A stretch of 64,000 bases of DNA, taken from NCBI GenBank assembly GCA_947450475.1, contig CANFVK010000002.1:248001-312000 (forward strand). Direction: 5' to 3'. Shown here in pieces: positions 8,392-17,457 of the stretch. The notes under the pieces were generated by a model, which was not told the origin of the DNA, searched no databases, and saw only the letters and a program-made list of their open reading frames with translations. The position numbers and the translations under genes were made by a program. Position 1 is the first letter of the stretch; each line of letters begins with the position of its first letter. This stretch comes from Bacteriovoracaceae bacterium (lineage in GTDB: Bacteria > Bdellovibrionota > Bacteriovoracia > Bacteriovoracales > Bacteriovoracaceae).

Positions 8392-8838
8392 TTAATTCTT
8401 TTTAGGAGAGAAGAGACGAATCTTTGCAACCAAAAAAGCTATAAGATCCTCATCCGACCCGAAAACATCGTCAATAAGGTCGCAATTAAGGACGAAATCT
8501 TTCATTCGAACAGCAATCTGGTGAAGTGATTCAACAAGGTATAAACCACCAATATTTTCACCGTTAAATGACTTAATTATTTCTTTTCGAGCATGGTTAA
8601 ACATCTCTGACTCAGTGACATCTTCTGGGAGATTATCAACTCCCATTTTTTCTTCTACTTCTTCAATGGCTTGCTCTCGAACATCTTCATCTGTCGCAAA
8701 ACTTACACCATATTCAGTGGCCATTGCTTCAATCAGAGCTTCTCTATTTGTAGCGTGAAACTCAATTAATTTTTTCTCTTTGAGATTGTTGATTGTATAG
8801 CTAGCTAAAGCACGCAATGTATCAAAATCTGTTTTCAT
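8392..8838 (-). CDS. DUF507-like protein with C-terminal extension
   Basis: A protein of 148 aa. The first 70 residues (LASYTINNLKEKKLIEFHAT, then EALIEAMATEYGV and a glutamate-rich helix) resemble DUF507 proteins of delta-proteobacteria. The following 75 residues are an extra helical region not expected from the short family members. It is cytoplasmic with no signal. GAGG is spaced 6 bases before the ATG. It probably has its own promoter; the next gene downstream starts 187 bases away. Confidence 0.6.
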   Translation of the reverse strand: MKTDFDTLRALASYTINNLKEKKLIEFHATNREALIEAMATEYGVSFATDEDVREQAIEEVEEKMGVDNLPEDVTESEMFNHARKEIIKSFNGENIGGLYLVESLHQIAVRMKDFVLNCDLIDDVFGSDEDLIAFLVAKIRLFSPKKN

Positions 8839-8952
8839 TGAAACCTCAATTAGTAAATATTCTCTTTAAGTGTAACGAGTTAAACTCCATCGCACAAGAA
8901 ACTTTTTAATTTTCTTGACTTTCTTGCCCCTATGAATGGATTTTAAGAGTTA

Positions 8953-9507
8953 ATGGAAATTAATAACAACAATCAAGACAATACTATCAATTTTGTTTCA
9001 TTCAAATCTGCGCTTTCATGGGACGAATATTTCATGCTTCAGGCCATGATTGCAGCGTTTAAATCTAAAGACCCTGCAACTAAAGTCGGCTCAGTTTTTG
9101 TCGACCAAAATAACCACCAGATCACTATGGGCTACAATGGATTTGTGGCAGGAATAGACGAATCTAGAGTTCCCTGGGGCAAGGATAAAAGTGCTCCATT
9201 AGAATTTCAAAAATACGGCTACGTGGTTCACAGCGAAGCTAACGCCATTTTACACGCTTCTCGATCCCTTGAAGGCTCGCGGGCCTACGTTACCCTATTT
9301 CCCTGTAACGAATGTGCTAAACTCATCGCCTCCTCGAAGGTTAAAGAAGTAATCTACCTTTCTGATAAGCATCTAGAAACTGAAAGCAACCGGATCGCCA
9401 AAAAGATTTTTGAACTCTCAGGTGTAAGCTTTCGGCCTTTAACTCTTCGTGCTGAAATTCTGACTCATTTACTTGAGCATCTTCAAAATTTATTGACAGA
9501 TATTTAA
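8953..9507 (+). CDS. dCMP/deoxycytidylate deaminase family protein
   Basis: A protein of 184 aa. Zinc-deaminase motifs are complete: HSEANAIL (zinc His and catalytic Glu) and PCNEC (two zinc Cys). The N-terminal WDEYFMLQAMIAAFKSKDPATKVGSV is typical of ComEB-like dCMP deaminases, which feed dUMP to thymidylate synthesis. The enzyme is cytoplasmic. The start was chosen from the ATG after AAGAG. It could also be a broader CMP/dCMP deaminase. Confidence 0.88.
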   Translation: MEINNNNQDNTINFVSFKSALSWDEYFMLQAMIAAFKSKDPATKVGSVFVDQNNHQITMGYNGFVAGIDESRVPWGKDKSAPLEFQKYGYVVHSEANAILHASRSLEGSRAYVTLFPCNECAKLIASSKVKEVIYLSDKHLETESNRIAKKIFELSGVSFRPLTLRAEILTHLLEHLQNLLTDI

Positions 9508-9532
9508 CCAAAGTTAAGGTTTCCTAATCTTC

Positions 9533-9561
9533 GGAACTAACCTATAATCGTCAGCGTCTGA
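9533..9561 (+). promoter_or_regulatory. Candidate ECF/sigma-E-type promoter before serA-purA
   Basis: GGAACTA at 9533-9539, 16 bases, then GTCTGA at 9556-9561. This is the geometry of sigma-E-family promoters. A TATAAT at 9543-9548 also lies inside and could serve a housekeeping promoter. The predicted start falls about 25 bases before the ATG at 9593. Confidence 0.4.
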
Positions 9562-9592
9562 TAACAACCTCTTTCCATCTTGGAGTCACTTA

Positions 9593-10543
9593 ATGAAACC
9601 ATTTATTGTCGTTCCCGACGGCTTTGATAAATCTCTTTTTGAAGAATTAAAAAAATCAAATGAACTTGAAGTTCATCCAAATTTAAAAGTTTCACAGGAC
9701 GAATTAAAAACACTTTTACCAAAAGTTAATGGACTCATTATCCGTTCTGCGACAACTGTTAATGCCGAATTATTAGCACTAGCTCCAAACTTAAAAATTG
9801 TAATAAGAGCAGGAGAGGGCACAGACAATATAGATAAAAATCTTTGTGCGAGCAAAGGTGTAAAGGTAGCAAACACTCCAGGTGCCAACAACAACTCAGC
9901 GGCAGAGCAAGCGATTGCACTAATGATGTCTTGTTTGCGCAACACACCCTTTGCCGATAAAACCATGCATGAGGGGAAATGGGAAAAAAATGCTTTAACT
10001 GGACTTGAACTATGGAAGAAAAAAGTTGGAGTTATCGGTTTTGGCAGAATCGGTCAAATCGTGACGAAAAGAATTTCTGGCTTCGAACCTGAAGTCCTCT
10101 TTTTTGATCCCATTATCGAAAAATCAGAATTTACTTTTGCCAAGAAAGCAAAAGATTTAGCAGAGATTTTCTCTACATGTGACATTATCACTATCCATAC
10201 TCCATTAATGCCACAAACCAAGGGTATGATAACTGGCGAACTTTTGGCATTGATGAAGAAAGAAGCCATTATCATCAATTGCGCAAGGGGTGGAATCGTA
10301 GATGAAGATGCTCTTTATTCAATCTTAAAGGAAAAAAAAATAAGGGCCGCTGGATTTGATGTTTTTGCGATCGAACCTCTTCCCGCTGATTCTAAATTAC
10401 TTGAACTAAATAATTTAATTATGTCACCACACGTTGGTGCTTCAACCGAAGAGGCTCAATTCAGAGTAGGTGAAATGGCCGTTCATCAGATCAAAGAATT
10501 TTTCATCAGCAATAATTTATTAAATGAAGTTAAGGGAAAATAA
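9593..10543 (+). CDS. serA: D-3-phosphoglycerate-dehydrogenase-like 2-hydroxyacid dehydrogenase
   Basis: A protein of 316 aa. NAD-binding VGVIGFGRIGQIV lies mid-protein, with the family signatures NCARGGIVDEDAL and SPHVGASTEEAQ. The catalytic Arg (NCARGG), Glu (AIEPL) and His (SPHVGAS) are all present. This is the short form without a C-terminal ACT domain, so no serine feedback is expected. Specificity for 3-phosphoglycerate is likely but not proven by sequence. TGGAG lies 8 bases upstream. The stop overlaps the purA start as TAATG, so the two are co-translated. Confidence 0.8.
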   Translation: MKPFIVVPDGFDKSLFEELKKSNELEVHPNLKVSQDELKTLLPKVNGLIIRSATTVNAELLALAPNLKIVIRAGEGTDNIDKNLCASKGVKVANTPGANNNSAAEQAIALMMSCLRNTPFADKTMHEGKWEKNALTGLELWKKKVGVIGFGRIGQIVTKRISGFEPEVLFFDPIIEKSEFTFAKKAKDLAEIFSTCDIITIHTPLMPQTKGMITGELLALMKKEAIIINCARGGIVDEDALYSILKEKKIRAAGFDVFAIEPLPADSKLLELNNLIMSPHVGASTEEAQFRVGEMAVHQIKEFFISNNLLNEVKGK

Positions 10544-11829
10544 TGAAAACGTTAGCCATAATAGGTTCTCAATGGGGTGATGAGGGAAAGGGAAAGATTA
10601 CTGATCTACTAAGCGAAAAATGTGATTACGTGGTTCGCTACCAGGGGGGAAACAATGCAGGTCATACGATTATCGTTGACGGCAAAAAAATTGTTTTGCA
10701 CCTGATTCCTTCGGGGATATTGCATCCTCATTGCGTTTCAGTTATTGCCCACGGAGTGGTCTTTGAGCCTGAGGCATTTCAACATGAACTCAATCGAGTG
10801 ATGGATTCAGGGATAACCATTACGTCAGAGAATTTAAAAATCTCTGAAAATCTGACCATTATCACCAGCTACAATAAAATTCTCGATGCTGCTCGAGAGA
10901 ATCAAGGCTCTGTTAAGATTGGTACCACTGGCAAAGGAATTGGCCCAGCCTATGAAGATAAAATTGGCAGAAGAGCCGTTAAACTAAAAGACTTATTTGA
11001 TTATGATATTCTCAAAAAGAAGTTATCGCGTAATCTAGGAGAAAAAGAGATTCTCTTTAAGCATCGCTACGCTGTTAGTTTTCCTACCATTGAAGAAGAG
11101 GCTGAGCGATTATTTGAATTGGGAAAAAAGATTAAACCATTTGTTTGTGACACTTTTTCAGTTTTAGATAAAGCTATTCAAAATGGAAGCAAGATTCTCT
11201 ATGAAGGAGCTCAAGGAATATTGCTCGACATCGACTATGGGACTTATCCCTACGTGACGTCATCTTCTACTTCACTTGGCGGAATCTATACAGGTGCAGG
11301 CATTCCCGAATCTCATGTCGAGGAAGTCTTGGGAATAACCAAAGCCTACACGACAAGAGTAGGAGAAGGACCATTTCCTACCGAACTGTTTAATGAATTA
11401 GGTGTAGAAATTCAAACCAAAGGCAATGAGTTTGGTGCCACCACAGGTCGCAAGCGCCGTTGTGGTTGGCTCGATCTGCCGCTACTTAAATACTCCGTTA
11501 AAGCCTCTAACCTTACCTCAATCGCGCTCACCAAATTAGATATTTTGAGTGGATTAAAAGAGCTTAAAGTTTGTGTTGCATATGAATATGAAGGGCAGCG
11601 TATTGATTGCGCCTATCCCGGAATCGATTTAACCAAAGCAAAGCCAATTTTAAAAAATATGCCTGCTTTTAATGACCTATTTCAAGGGGAGCCTCTTTCA
11701 TCTGAACTGGAAGATTACATTAAAGAAATTGAGCTATTTCTCAATATTCCTGTTGGAATCATCGCCTTTGGACCAGAAAGAAAAGAGATAATCTTTAGAA
11801 AAGATTATTTTGGAATTATAAAAAGATAA
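10543..11829 (+). CDS. purA: Adenylosuccinate synthetase
   Basis: A protein of 428 aa, full family length. It makes adenylosuccinate from IMP, aspartate and GTP. Motifs are QWGDEGKGK at the N-terminus, GTTGKGIGPAYEDK, TSSSTSLGG and TTGRKRRCGWLDL. It overlaps the upstream serA stop by one base and is followed ten bases later by the gene at 11840. Cytoplasmic. Confidence 0.97.
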   Translation: MKTLAIIGSQWGDEGKGKITDLLSEKCDYVVRYQGGNNAGHTIIVDGKKIVLHLIPSGILHPHCVSVIAHGVVFEPEAFQHELNRVMDSGITITSENLKISENLTIITSYNKILDAARENQGSVKIGTTGKGIGPAYEDKIGRRAVKLKDLFDYDILKKKLSRNLGEKEILFKHRYAVSFPTIEEEAERLFELGKKIKPFVCDTFSVLDKAIQNGSKILYEGAQGILLDIDYGTYPYVTSSSTSLGGIYTGAGIPESHVEEVLGITKAYTTRVGEGPFPTELFNELGVEIQTKGNEFGATTGRKRRCGWLDLPLLKYSVKASNLTSIALTKLDILSGLKELKVCVAYEYEGQRIDCAYPGIDLTKAKPILKNMPAFNDLFQGEPLSSELEDYIKEIELFLNIPVGIIAFGPERKEIIFRKDYFGIIKR

Positions 11830-11839
11830 AGGCTTCTAC

Positions 11840-12871
11840 ATGAGAAGATTGATTGACACTCTCATCTTGACAGTCTTTTTTACACTATCATGCTTTTTCA
11901 TCTACAAGCATTACTTTGCTCGCTCAATGAGCAAGCATTATTCCAATAAACACGCAGTAAAAGCTAATGAAATTCTTCGTAAAAAATCAAAGCTTTCAGC
12001 TGCCGCACTTAACACCTCCCTTACCTCAAGTGCTTGTACTCTTTTTTTAAAAAACTCTGTAGAATTTTCAATGAATGAATATGCCAATCAATACATCGAT
12101 CACCACATAGATGATATTCTTAAAACTTGCGCTGGTGCGCTACCCAAACAGCTCCAAACTCAATTGGATGATGCTGTTCAAAAATGTGGCAATTCCATTA
12201 GATCAAAAATTGCACCTGACTGTTACGCAGCTTTAGTTGACGCAAAAACGAAAAGTGTCGCGACTATTATTAATCCAGATTTTCCACTTTCTGAACTAGA
12301 TTCTACAGTACTCTTGCACTTGGTTGCAGATGCTTTTGCTTCTAATGACTTTGCTGAGCACCCTGAGAAAAACCTAGATCTCATAGATACTCTTTTGCAA
12401 AAAGAGCCCGACTATTACAATGGCTACAAACTTAAACTTATACTTTTTACTGTAAGCAATTTATCAAAAGAAGAGCGTTATCATGATATGTTTATAAAAA
12501 CACTTAATGATGCTTATCAATTTAATTTCAATGATCTTGAACTCAAAGAAATTAAATTAGCCTACATGGGCAAAGTATTCATTAAGGCTTTCGAAGATAG
12601 AAAAGCGAGAATGGAATTTATTGAATTCCTTGACGATGAATCTGCTAAATTCCCAAAAGAATGGATTTATGATTATTATAAAGCTCACACACTTTATAAT
12701 GAAGGAAGAGGTAGTCTTCGCCTAACTATCTCGTTGGTTGAGAAGGCCTTAACGAAGGCGCCCTTTGATATTCGCCTTATTACGACCCTTGAAAATTTAA
12801 AAAACGATGATGAAGTTAAAAGAAATCATCCTTTCATATTTCATTTTACTTATACCCTTAACGACATTTAA
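11840..12871 (+). CDS. Membrane-anchored protein of unknown function
   Basis: A protein of 343 aa. One N-terminal transmembrane segment (residues 5-24) is followed by a mostly helical soluble part with several cysteines (SSACTLF, LKTCAGA, VQKCGNS, PDCYAAL) that could form disulphides outside the cytoplasm. Residues 190-343 have a repeat-like helical character that may be TPR-related, but I cannot assign a family. It follows purA by ten bases and may be in that operon. Confidence 0.68.
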   Translation: MRRLIDTLILTVFFTLSCFFIYKHYFARSMSKHYSNKHAVKANEILRKKSKLSAAALNTSLTSSACTLFLKNSVEFSMNEYANQYIDHHIDDILKTCAGALPKQLQTQLDDAVQKCGNSIRSKIAPDCYAALVDAKTKSVATIINPDFPLSELDSTVLLHLVADAFASNDFAEHPEKNLDLIDTLLQKEPDYYNGYKLKLILFTVSNLSKEERYHDMFIKTLNDAYQFNFNDLELKEIKLAYMGKVFIKAFEDRKARMEFIEFLDDESAKFPKEWIYDYYKAHTLYNEGRGSLRLTISLVEKALTKAPFDIRLITTLENLKNDDEVKRNHPFIFHFTYTLNDI

Positions 12872-12954
12872 GCCCTACCTATTCGCTCAACCATCATTTT
12901 GAGGAACAAACAGCCTTTCTGACTTTTTATTTAAAGTTTTGATAAACTTTTATA

Positions 12955-13461
12955 ATGAAGATACTTTTATACTTTTTTTTAATTTTAAATGTCTCTGCCC
13001 TTTTTGCACAAGAGACTCCACTTATTGAAGAAATTAAAATCTACAAAAGCAAGCACCTAATGGAGTTGTGGGTCCAGGGCAAAGTCTTTAAAAGTTACAA
13101 AGTTATGCTTGGGCGGGGTGGGCGAAATCCCAAAAGACAGAAAGGTGATTTATTAGTTCCAGAGGGGAAATATCAACTAGATTACAAAAATCCCTACTCA
13201 AATTTTTATAAATCAATTCATATCTCATACCCTAACGAAGAAGACATTCTGAGGGCGCAAGAAATGGGAGTAGATCCAGGTGGAGATATAATGATCCACG
13301 GTTTTCCAAATAAAGAAACGGCATTGTTCAAATTTTTAAGAAAAATTGGACTATCAAGGTTATTAGATTGGACTTCAGGTTGTGTAGCAATAACCAACAG
13401 TGAAATGGAAGAAGTTTTTGAGTTAATTGAAGTCCCTACCCCCATCACTATATATCACTAA
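12955..13461 (+). CDS. L,D-transpeptidase (YkuD domain), secreted
   Basis: A protein of 168 aa with signal peptide MKILLYFFLILNVSALFAQ. The YkuD catalytic pair is present: IMIHGFPN supplies the His, and DWTSGCVAITN supplies the nucleophile Cys. The substrate-loop stretch GRGGRNPKRQKGDLLVPEGKY is typical. Such enzymes make 3-3 peptidoglycan crosslinks or attach proteins to the wall. No good ribosome site is visible. The membrane gene at 13463 begins one base after the stop. Confidence 0.9.
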   Translation: MKILLYFFLILNVSALFAQETPLIEEIKIYKSKHLMELWVQGKVFKSYKVMLGRGGRNPKRQKGDLLVPEGKYQLDYKNPYSNFYKSIHISYPNEEDILRAQEMGVDPGGDIMIHGFPNKETALFKFLRKIGLSRLLDWTSGCVAITNSEMEEVFELIEVPTPITIYH

Positions 13462-13462
13462 A

Positions 13463-14353
13463 ATGCAAAATCATCACACAAAAGAAATTGGTAAGTATGC
13501 TGCAATGTTATCCTTAATTGAAATTGGCTTAGGAAGTTTATTGCATTCTTTTAAAATTCCTTTAGCTGGCCACTTTATGTCAATCAACCAAAACGCTATG
13601 CTGGCAAGAATTTCATTCGAATTGAAATCTAAAACTTCTCCGATGAAAGTCTCAAACATTGCCGCCATTTTAAAAAGCCTATCTCCTGCCGGAAAAAAAC
13701 TAACCCCCATGTTGGCAATTTGTGCTCAAGGATTACTTTTCTCGATCGGAATTTTGACTTTAGGGATAAACTACATCGGACTTTTTTTTTCAGTAATATT
13801 GTCAAGCTCATGGGCCTTCATTCAACCTGTTTTATTTATTTACTTTCTTTTTGGACAAAAATCTCTTTCCGTCGCAAGCCATTTCATTAAAGAATTTTCC
13901 AAAGTCATGCCCAATTCTCAATCTTACTTGGTTGCAATCATCATATTGTTTTTTATCGTTAAAATCTTAATGAGCTATATTTTTTCAATAATCATGATAA
14001 AAATGTCACCTCAAGATTTTGAATTGTATCAACGGAAAATGATGACGAATCAATCCAAAGAGGAAACTCATACAAATCACAATCCTTATATCTTGGCACT
14101 AAAAGATCTATTGAGCCCATTGTTTATATTTTCATTTCTATTTACACTATTTTTCTTTTTTTTTTCACATGCTGATACTTCAGTTATTTTTTGGGCGATT
14201 CTTCGACCTCTTGCTCTTGGGTATATTCTGTTTTTTGTTGTAAGAGTCTACCCTTTGGAAAATATTTCGAGATTTTTAAATTGGCTGGGACTCAAGCAAA
14301 TGGCCGAGAGCTTGAAATTGGCTATTGAAAAATTAAAAGAATTTAATTTTTAA
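13463..14353 (+). CDS. Polytopic membrane protein of unknown function
   Basis: A protein of 296 aa. The start at 13463 directly follows the L,D-transpeptidase stop; the ATG at 13427 would overlap that gene by 35 bases without a ribosome site. It begins with GLGSLLHSFKIPLAGHFMSI, then has about six hydrophobic segments and a hydrophilic loop near residue 195. The opening recalls small integral transport components, but no family is assigned. Tight linkage to the L,D-transpeptidase suggests an envelope role. The last 11 bases overlap the convergent xdhC end. Confidence 0.7.
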   Translation: MQNHHTKEIGKYAAMLSLIEIGLGSLLHSFKIPLAGHFMSINQNAMLARISFELKSKTSPMKVSNIAAILKSLSPAGKKLTPMLAICAQGLLFSIGILTLGINYIGLFFSVILSSSWAFIQPVLFIYFLFGQKSLSVASHFIKEFSKVMPNSQSYLVAIIILFFIVKILMSYIFSIIMIKMSPQDFELYQRKMMTNQSKEETHTNHNPYILALKDLLSPLFIFSFLFTLFFFFFSHADTSVIFWAILRPLALGYILFFVVRVYPLENISRFLNWLGLKQMAESLKLAIEKLKEFNF

Positions 14354-15137
14354 GCCTCAGGTCTCGCATTTTGACTAATTGTGCGACGATACTCAACGCA
14401 ATTTCGACAGGAGAATTGTTTCCAAAAGATTCACCAATTGGGCAATATAATGTTTCTGCAAGATCGGCACGAACACCATTTTTAAGTAAATCACTTTTTA
14501 AGACTACGGCTTTTGACTCGCTTCCAATAACTCCTACATAGGGAAATTGAAAATCATTAAAAGCCCTAATCAAAATTGGCAAATCATATGCATGTCCCAT
14601 CGTCATTGAAGCAATAAATGATTGCGAGGGAAGTTCATCTAAATAGCTTTTCATATCTTCGATGTGAATTTTTTGCAAACGGGAATGATCTGGAATTTTG
14701 TCTAGCCAATCTCGTCGAGGATCAATCCATTTCACCTGACAGTCCAACTTCAAAAGCAAGGAAACGACTTCTTGAGCGACGTGACCTGCACCGAAAATAG
14801 CAACGGTCCACCAATTAGAATCATTGCTGTTAGATTTCATTTTTTCAAAGTATAAATTCACCACTCCCCCACAAGTCATTTTGACATCAGTTTGCAAATT
14901 CCATTCACAAAAATCAGTTTGATGATCAGTTGTTAGAAGAAGTTTGGCCCGCTCGATAGCCTTCAATTCAACTTTACCTCCGCCAATTGTTCCTGCGATT
15001 AGTCCATTACGGCCAACCAACATTTTCGCTCCTAACACTTGAGGTGCACTTCCTTTAATATTAACGAGTGTAACAATGATAAAATCTAAATTGGCGTTTG
15101 CGAGTTCAATTATCTTTTTAAATAAATCATTATTCAT
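14343..15137 (-). CDS. xdhC: XdhC, molybdenum-cofactor maturation protein for xanthine dehydrogenase
   Basis: A protein of 264 aa. The XdhC/CoxI domain is at the N-terminus (VNIKGSAPQVLGAKMLVGR, then GTIGGGKVE and MTCGGVVNLYFE). A Rossmann-like C-terminal domain starts at VAIFGAGHVAQEVVSLL. XdhC carries Moco, helps its sulphuration and inserts it into the enzyme. The start overlaps the end of xdhB by 8 bases, so it is the third gene of xdhABC. Confidence 0.93.
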   Translation of the reverse strand: MNNDLFKKIIELANANLDFIIVTLVNIKGSAPQVLGAKMLVGRNGLIAGTIGGGKVELKAIERAKLLLTTDHQTDFCEWNLQTDVKMTCGGVVNLYFEKMKSNSNDSNWWTVAIFGAGHVAQEVVSLLLKLDCQVKWIDPRRDWLDKIPDHSRLQKIHIEDMKSYLDELPSQSFIASMTMGHAYDLPILIRAFNDFQFPYVGVIGSESKAVVLKSDLLKNGVRADLAETLYCPIGESFGNNSPVEIALSIVAQLVKMRDLRLKN

Positions 15138-17457
15138 AGCGAATTAGTTCCATCAAAATGGCTTCGCTGGTGGCAGGACTTTTTAAAACAGGAATTGTTT
15201 TGGGGGATCGATAACCAAGTGCATTTTTAACAGCAGTCCAAACACTTGCACCAAGCAACAATGGTGGTTCGCCAACGGCTTTTGATCTTAAGACATTTTG
15301 GGTGTTAGAATTATTTTCAATTAAATCAATTTGAAAAATTCGAGGAGTGTCTTGTATATTTGGGATTTTATAAGTTGTTGGAGAATGGGAAAGCAATTTT
15401 CCCTTCTCATGATAGTATAGATTCTCTGTCGTCACCCACCCCATTCCTTGAATAAAGGCACCAGAAACCTGTCCTACGTCAATCCCTGGATTTATAGATC
15501 GCCCAAGGTCCATGAGAATATTTGTTTGAAGCACTTTTAATTCACCAGAGTATTCGTCAATCTCAACCATACTAACTGCTGCACCATTGGTAAAATAATT
15601 AAAAGCGTTCCCAGTTAAAGTTTTTTTGTTAAATCCTAAATTCTCTGTTTTAAAAAAGGCATAATCGCCAAGAGAAACACGATTTAAATAACAGATTTTA
15701 ATTAATTCACTCCACCCGAGGCTTTGAGCTGTGCGAGTATTTTTGATCATTTCACTTTCAAAAACGAGATGATCTGTTCTCACTGCACCTTCAATATAGG
15801 GAGCATATTCATGCGAATCATTAAAAGCAATGCCAGAAAAATGCAGATGAGCAATCCAACGCAAGCGTGCCTTAATTTTTTCACAGGCTTTTAAGGTTGC
15901 AGCTCCATTTATATCAGCTCCACTCGAAGCAGCCGTAGGTGATGTATTATGATTTTTTTCAGTAGAGGTTGCCATAACTCTTACTTTGTTTTGTGAAAGT
16001 CCAAAGGCAGACGATGCAATTTGCTGTATTTTAGTATTTACTCCTTGGCCCATTTCAGTTGCACCTGTGGAAACTTGAATCGTACCATCTAGATGGATAT
16101 TGACCAATGCGTTGCCCTGGTTTAAAAATCTTGCAGTAAAAGCTATGCCAAATTTACACCCAGTCATGGAAAGTCCTCGCAACTTTCCTTTTTGGCCCTG
16201 ATTAAATTTAGTCACTTCCTCGCGAAGCTTGATGTAATTTGAAGTTTCAAATAAGCGCTCAAAGATATCAGGAAGAATATTATTATCTACAATCTGTCCA
16301 TACGGCGTTTTATTTCTATCCACTTTTCCGTAAATATTTATTTTTCTAATTTCAAAACTATCTTTCTTTAAAAAATGAGCAATATCTTCAATGATACTCT
16401 CTATTGTCATGTTGCCTTGTGGACCACCGAAACCTCTAAAGGCAGTATTTGAGTGCTGATTAGTTCTTAGTGCAATTCCTTCGATGTGGCAATTTTCCAA
16501 AAAGTAACAACCATCGATATGAAACATTGCTCTATCTAAAATGGATGGTGTTAAATCGGTATAAGCTCCCCCGTTTGCATAAAGCTTTGCTTTAAGTGCT
16601 AATATTTTACCATTTTGATCAAAACCTATTTCATAAAAATTTTTAAAGGGATGTCTCTTTCCCGTCATCATCATGTCATCGTCTTTAGTTAAAGCAATTC
16701 TAGCAGGGCGTTTCAATTTATGTGCGACAAGAGCTGCCATCGCAGCAAAATGGGCAGCCTGACTTTCTTTACCTCCAAAGCCTCCTCCCATTCGCTTAAC
16801 CACACACACAACTTGAGAGAAATCAAGATGAAGAGCATGGGCCACCACATGTTGAGTTTCACTTGGGTGCTGCGATGAAGAATGAATTTCAAGCTGACCA
16901 TCTTCTAATGGATAGACGATGCTAGCTTGGGATTCCATATAGAAATGCTCTTGTCCTCCACACTCAAATTCACCTTTTAATACATGAGGGGCTTTTGCCA
17001 ATGCTTGATCTGTATTTCCTCGAATAAACGGAGTAGCAGTACAAATTGTTTTATTTTCCTTGATAGCATCTTCTATGTTGAGAATTGCAGGAATCTCATC
17101 AATATAAATTTTTATGCATTTTTTCGCTTTAGCGATTGCCTCTTCATTCTCGGCCGCGATGATACAAATGGGCTCATCAATATAGCCAACTTGATAATCG
17201 ATAAGTATGGGCTGTTCTGAAACTATTGTACCCCATTTATTGTTTGAGAAATCGGCACCGGTATATACGGCGAGTACGCCTGGAATTTTTAGTGCTTCCT
17301 GAAAATCGATTGACTTTAAAATACCAGCAGAAACAGGTGCGCCCATCACTCCAACTAATAGTTCATTTTTAAGCATAGGTCGATCATCGACAAAAATGCT
17401 TTCCCCTGTAACGTGTGTTCTTGCAGAATCATGGGCAATGTTTTTTCCGACTGTCAT
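15130..17457 (-). CDS. xdhB: Xanthine dehydrogenase, molybdenum-binding subunit
   Basis: A protein of 775 aa. Molybdopterin-binding signatures are present: RMGGGFGGKESQAAHFAAM, TAFRGFGGPQGNMTIE, and KAVGEPPLLLGASVW, which carries the catalytic Glu. It oxidises hypoxanthine to xanthine and urate with XdhA. It overlaps xdhA by four bases (ATGA), showing translational coupling. The spacing and length match bacterial XdhB. Confidence 0.95.
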   Translation of the reverse strand: MTVGKNIAHDSARTHVTGESIFVDDRPMLKNELLVGVMGAPVSAGILKSIDFQEALKIPGVLAVYTGADFSNNKWGTIVSEQPILIDYQVGYIDEPICIIAAENEEAIAKAKKCIKIYIDEIPAILNIEDAIKENKTICTATPFIRGNTDQALAKAPHVLKGEFECGGQEHFYMESQASIVYPLEDGQLEIHSSSQHPSETQHVVAHALHLDFSQVVCVVKRMGGGFGGKESQAAHFAAMAALVAHKLKRPARIALTKDDDMMMTGKRHPFKNFYEIGFDQNGKILALKAKLYANGGAYTDLTPSILDRAMFHIDGCYFLENCHIEGIALRTNQHSNTAFRGFGGPQGNMTIESIIEDIAHFLKKDSFEIRKINIYGKVDRNKTPYGQIVDNNILPDIFERLFETSNYIKLREEVTKFNQGQKGKLRGLSMTGCKFGIAFTARFLNQGNALVNIHLDGTIQVSTGATEMGQGVNTKIQQIASSAFGLSQNKVRVMATSTEKNHNTSPTAASSGADINGAATLKACEKIKARLRWIAHLHFSGIAFNDSHEYAPYIEGAVRTDHLVFESEMIKNTRTAQSLGWSELIKICYLNRVSLGDYAFFKTENLGFNKKTLTGNAFNYFTNGAAVSMVEIDEYSGELKVLQTNILMDLGRSINPGIDVGQVSGAFIQGMGWVTTENLYYHEKGKLLSHSPTTYKIPNIQDTPRIFQIDLIENNSNTQNVLRSKAVGEPPLLLGASVWTAVKNALGYRSPKTIPVLKSPATSEAILMELIRYE

